32,084 nucleotides of DNA from Planctomycetota bacterium. Its GTDB lineage: Bacteria; Planctomycetota; Planctomycetia; Gemmatales; Gemmataceae. The stretch spans positions 1-32,084 of the forward strand of contig JAJPHU010000169.1 of assembly GCA_021325115.1 (NCBI GenBank). Direction: 5' to 3'. A program made the position numbers and the translations under genes. Under the pieces are notes generated by a model. It saw only the letters and a program-made list of their open reading frames with translations. It was not told the DNA's origin and did not search any database. Positions 30,858 to 32,084 of the stretch are shown piece by piece; the first letter of the stretch is position 1; each line of letters begins with the position of its first letter.

Positions 30858-32084
30858 TCACTCCGACCGTCCGCGTCCTTCCAGCAGACGGTTAAGGCGT
30901 TCGTTCATTTCTTCTTCGGCGGCAGCGGACCAGGTGTAATCGTGGTACGGTTTGAAACCGCCTTCACTGGTAAATGTCGCCGTTGGTGCCGGGCACAGCG
31001 ATAGCACGCCCAGCGACTGACCGCGGATACTCAACTCAAATCCGCTGACCTGCCCCAGGTCGGCGGCATCGAGCGTTCCGGGAGCAACCATAGTGGGGCC
31101 ATCGGTGATAAGCACGTCTTGCTCCAAGAGTAACGGGGGGTTGACCGCTCCAGGCACTTGAGCGGTGATTTGCAAGCGGCATAGGCCGGCCATGCCGGGT
31201 TCGCCGCTGCGGACCAAAAAACAGGGACCGATGCGCTTGGCGCTCTCCAGAGGCGGCACTTGGCGCGTCAGGCGCACCGATTCAGGCGTGGCCTGGACGA
31301 CGAAGCGCGTATCGGCGATGCCGAGCGAGCGGTGGAAGGCGCGCTGCGAGATACCGCGGACACGCTGACTGGCCAGGGGGCGATCACCCAACAGCCAAGT
31401 CGCCACCCAGGTGCCGATGCGGCGTGGATAGCGCTTGGGCACTACAGTGACCAACGCCTGCCGACCACCCAGCTGCGAACTGCACAGGCTCACCGGCACG
31501 CGTGTCGCTGAGCCGCTGCGTTCGCAGCGAAACTCCACTTGCAGATCCAGATCGAGCAACGGCACCAGGCTGGTCGGGCTGAGAAGTACAGCGCTGGCGA
31601 GCAGGCCGCGGCACTGACTGGAAACAAAGGTCTGGCAGGCCACCGTCTGCGTGCCCAGGCGCACGCACAAAGTCGGCATCTGCAAGCGCAGGTTTTGCAG
31701 AAACTCCTCTTTGCTCAAAAACGGTAGAGTCAGCTGGCCGAGCATTCTGTCGCGGCAGAGCAGCTCGACCGTAACGGTTTGGCCGGGCGGTGCGAAGCGG
31801 AAGGTCACACGATACTGTTCGTCGGCCTCATGCTCCATCTTCTCGGCAGAGATGAGATCGATTCCGGGAACGCGTAGCTGGAAGTCGGCTTTGCGACGTG
31901 TGCTGGTTTTGGGCAGGCGCACCCAGGCGGTCACGAGGACGGCCTCCGCATTCCAGGGGATCGGTTGGTCGTCCACGGTTCGGCCGGCTTTTTCATAGCG
32001 AAAGTGCATGGCCTGCGACCGGGGGCCGATGCGGTACAACGGCCAAAAGTCATGCATTTTCAAGTCGAGCCAGCGCTTGATCCA
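30858..32084 (-). CDS. Hypothetical protein, 5' end off window
   Basis: The frame is open from the right edge to a stop at 30858, giving 408 visible residues. An internal ATG exists at 32055-32057, but in-frame coding before it (WIKRWLDLK) suggests the true start lies beyond the window. The visible part is beta-rich (EAVLVTAWVRLP, YRVTFRFAPPGQTVTVELLCRD, FVVQATPESVRLTRQV), without TM segments. The last 30 residues (YTWSAAAEEEMNERLNRLLEGRGR) are helical and charged. Several Cys are scattered through it. I do not recognise the family. It is upstream of the C25-like protease in the same direction, 247 bases away and behind an inverted repeat, so a link to that system is uncertain. Confidence 0.75.
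   Translation of the reverse strand, partial: WIKRWLDLKMHDFWPLYRIGPRSQAMHFRYEKAGRTVDDQPIPWNAEAVLVTAWVRLPKTSTRRKADFQLRVPGIDLISAEKMEHEADEQYRVTFRFAPPGQTVTVELLCRDRMLGQLTLPFLSKEEFLQNLRLQMPTLCVRLGTQTVACQTFVSSQCRGLLASAVLLSPTSLVPLLDLDLQVEFRCERSGSATRVPVSLCSSQLGGRQALVTVVPKRYPRRIGTWVATWLLGDRPLASQRVRGISQRAFHRSLGIADTRFVVQATPESVRLTRQVPPLESAKRIGPCFLVRSGEPGMAGLCRLQITAQVPGAVNPPLLLEQDVLITDGPTMVAPGTLDAADLGQVSGFELSIRGQSLGVLSLCPAPTATFTSEGGFKPYHDYTWSAAAEEEMNERLNRLLEGRGRSE

Overview
The window looks like a chromosomal stretch of a planctomycete, most likely from the Gemmata lineage. The DNA is GC-rich. It carries several families characteristic of or common in that phylum: a DUF1501 twin-arginine protein, a cytochrome c/PA14/DUF1592-DUF1588-DUF1585 protein paired with a DUF1552 protein, and a polytopic membrane protein fused to a spermidine-synthase-like domain. 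Gene boundaries also carry many short, different inverted repeats. The taxonomic call is inference from gene content; there is no rRNA gene here. I found no tRNA, CRISPR array, insertion sequence or phage gene.

Layout. (1) 1-3016, minus strand: a three-gene operon, with a membrane/coiled-coil protein whose frame is interrupted by a UGA, then a MoxR AAA+ ATPase, then a secreted protein that runs off the left edge. (2) 3310-5883, plus: a membrane-anchored SGNH-like protein and a DUF1501 protein. (3) 6088-6885, minus: a TPR protein. (4) 7116-12305, plus: elongation factor P with an unusual tip, the cytochrome/DUF1592 and DUF1552 pair, and methionine sulfoxide reductase MsrB. (5) 12404-22478 and on to 23279, minus: an endonuclease/exonuclease/phosphatase protein, a Wza-type polysaccharide-export lipoprotein, a 1284-residue AsmA-like protein, a two-TM potassium channel with an RCK domain, a CehA/McbA-like protein that has lost its metal ligands, a cytochrome P450 and an NRDE/TANGO2-family protein. 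(6) 23411-25645, plus: the membrane protein with the spermidine-synthase-like domain. (7) 25727-32084, minus: an ATP-grasp RimK-related ligase, an inactive transglutaminase fused to seven membrane helices, a secreted C25/caspase-like cysteine protease, and a protein cut by the right edge.

Two items stand out. First, in the MoxR operon the upstream protein reads through an in-frame UGA into 103 further codons that look fully coding. The residues after the UGA give a UxxC pattern, and a stem-loop starting at the UGA has a GGUC apical loop. This could be a selenocysteine codon in a protein class not usually linked to selenium, or a recent nonsense mutation. Second, the ligase / inactive transglutaminase-7TM pair is known from comparative genomics as a putative peptide-modification module. 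Here it sits directly behind a secreted C25-like protease, which suggests a three-part envelope system.

Many ORF ends run into inverted repeats of several families, and in two cases (the SGNH-like protein and the C25-like protease) the repeat supplies the C-terminus of the protein.
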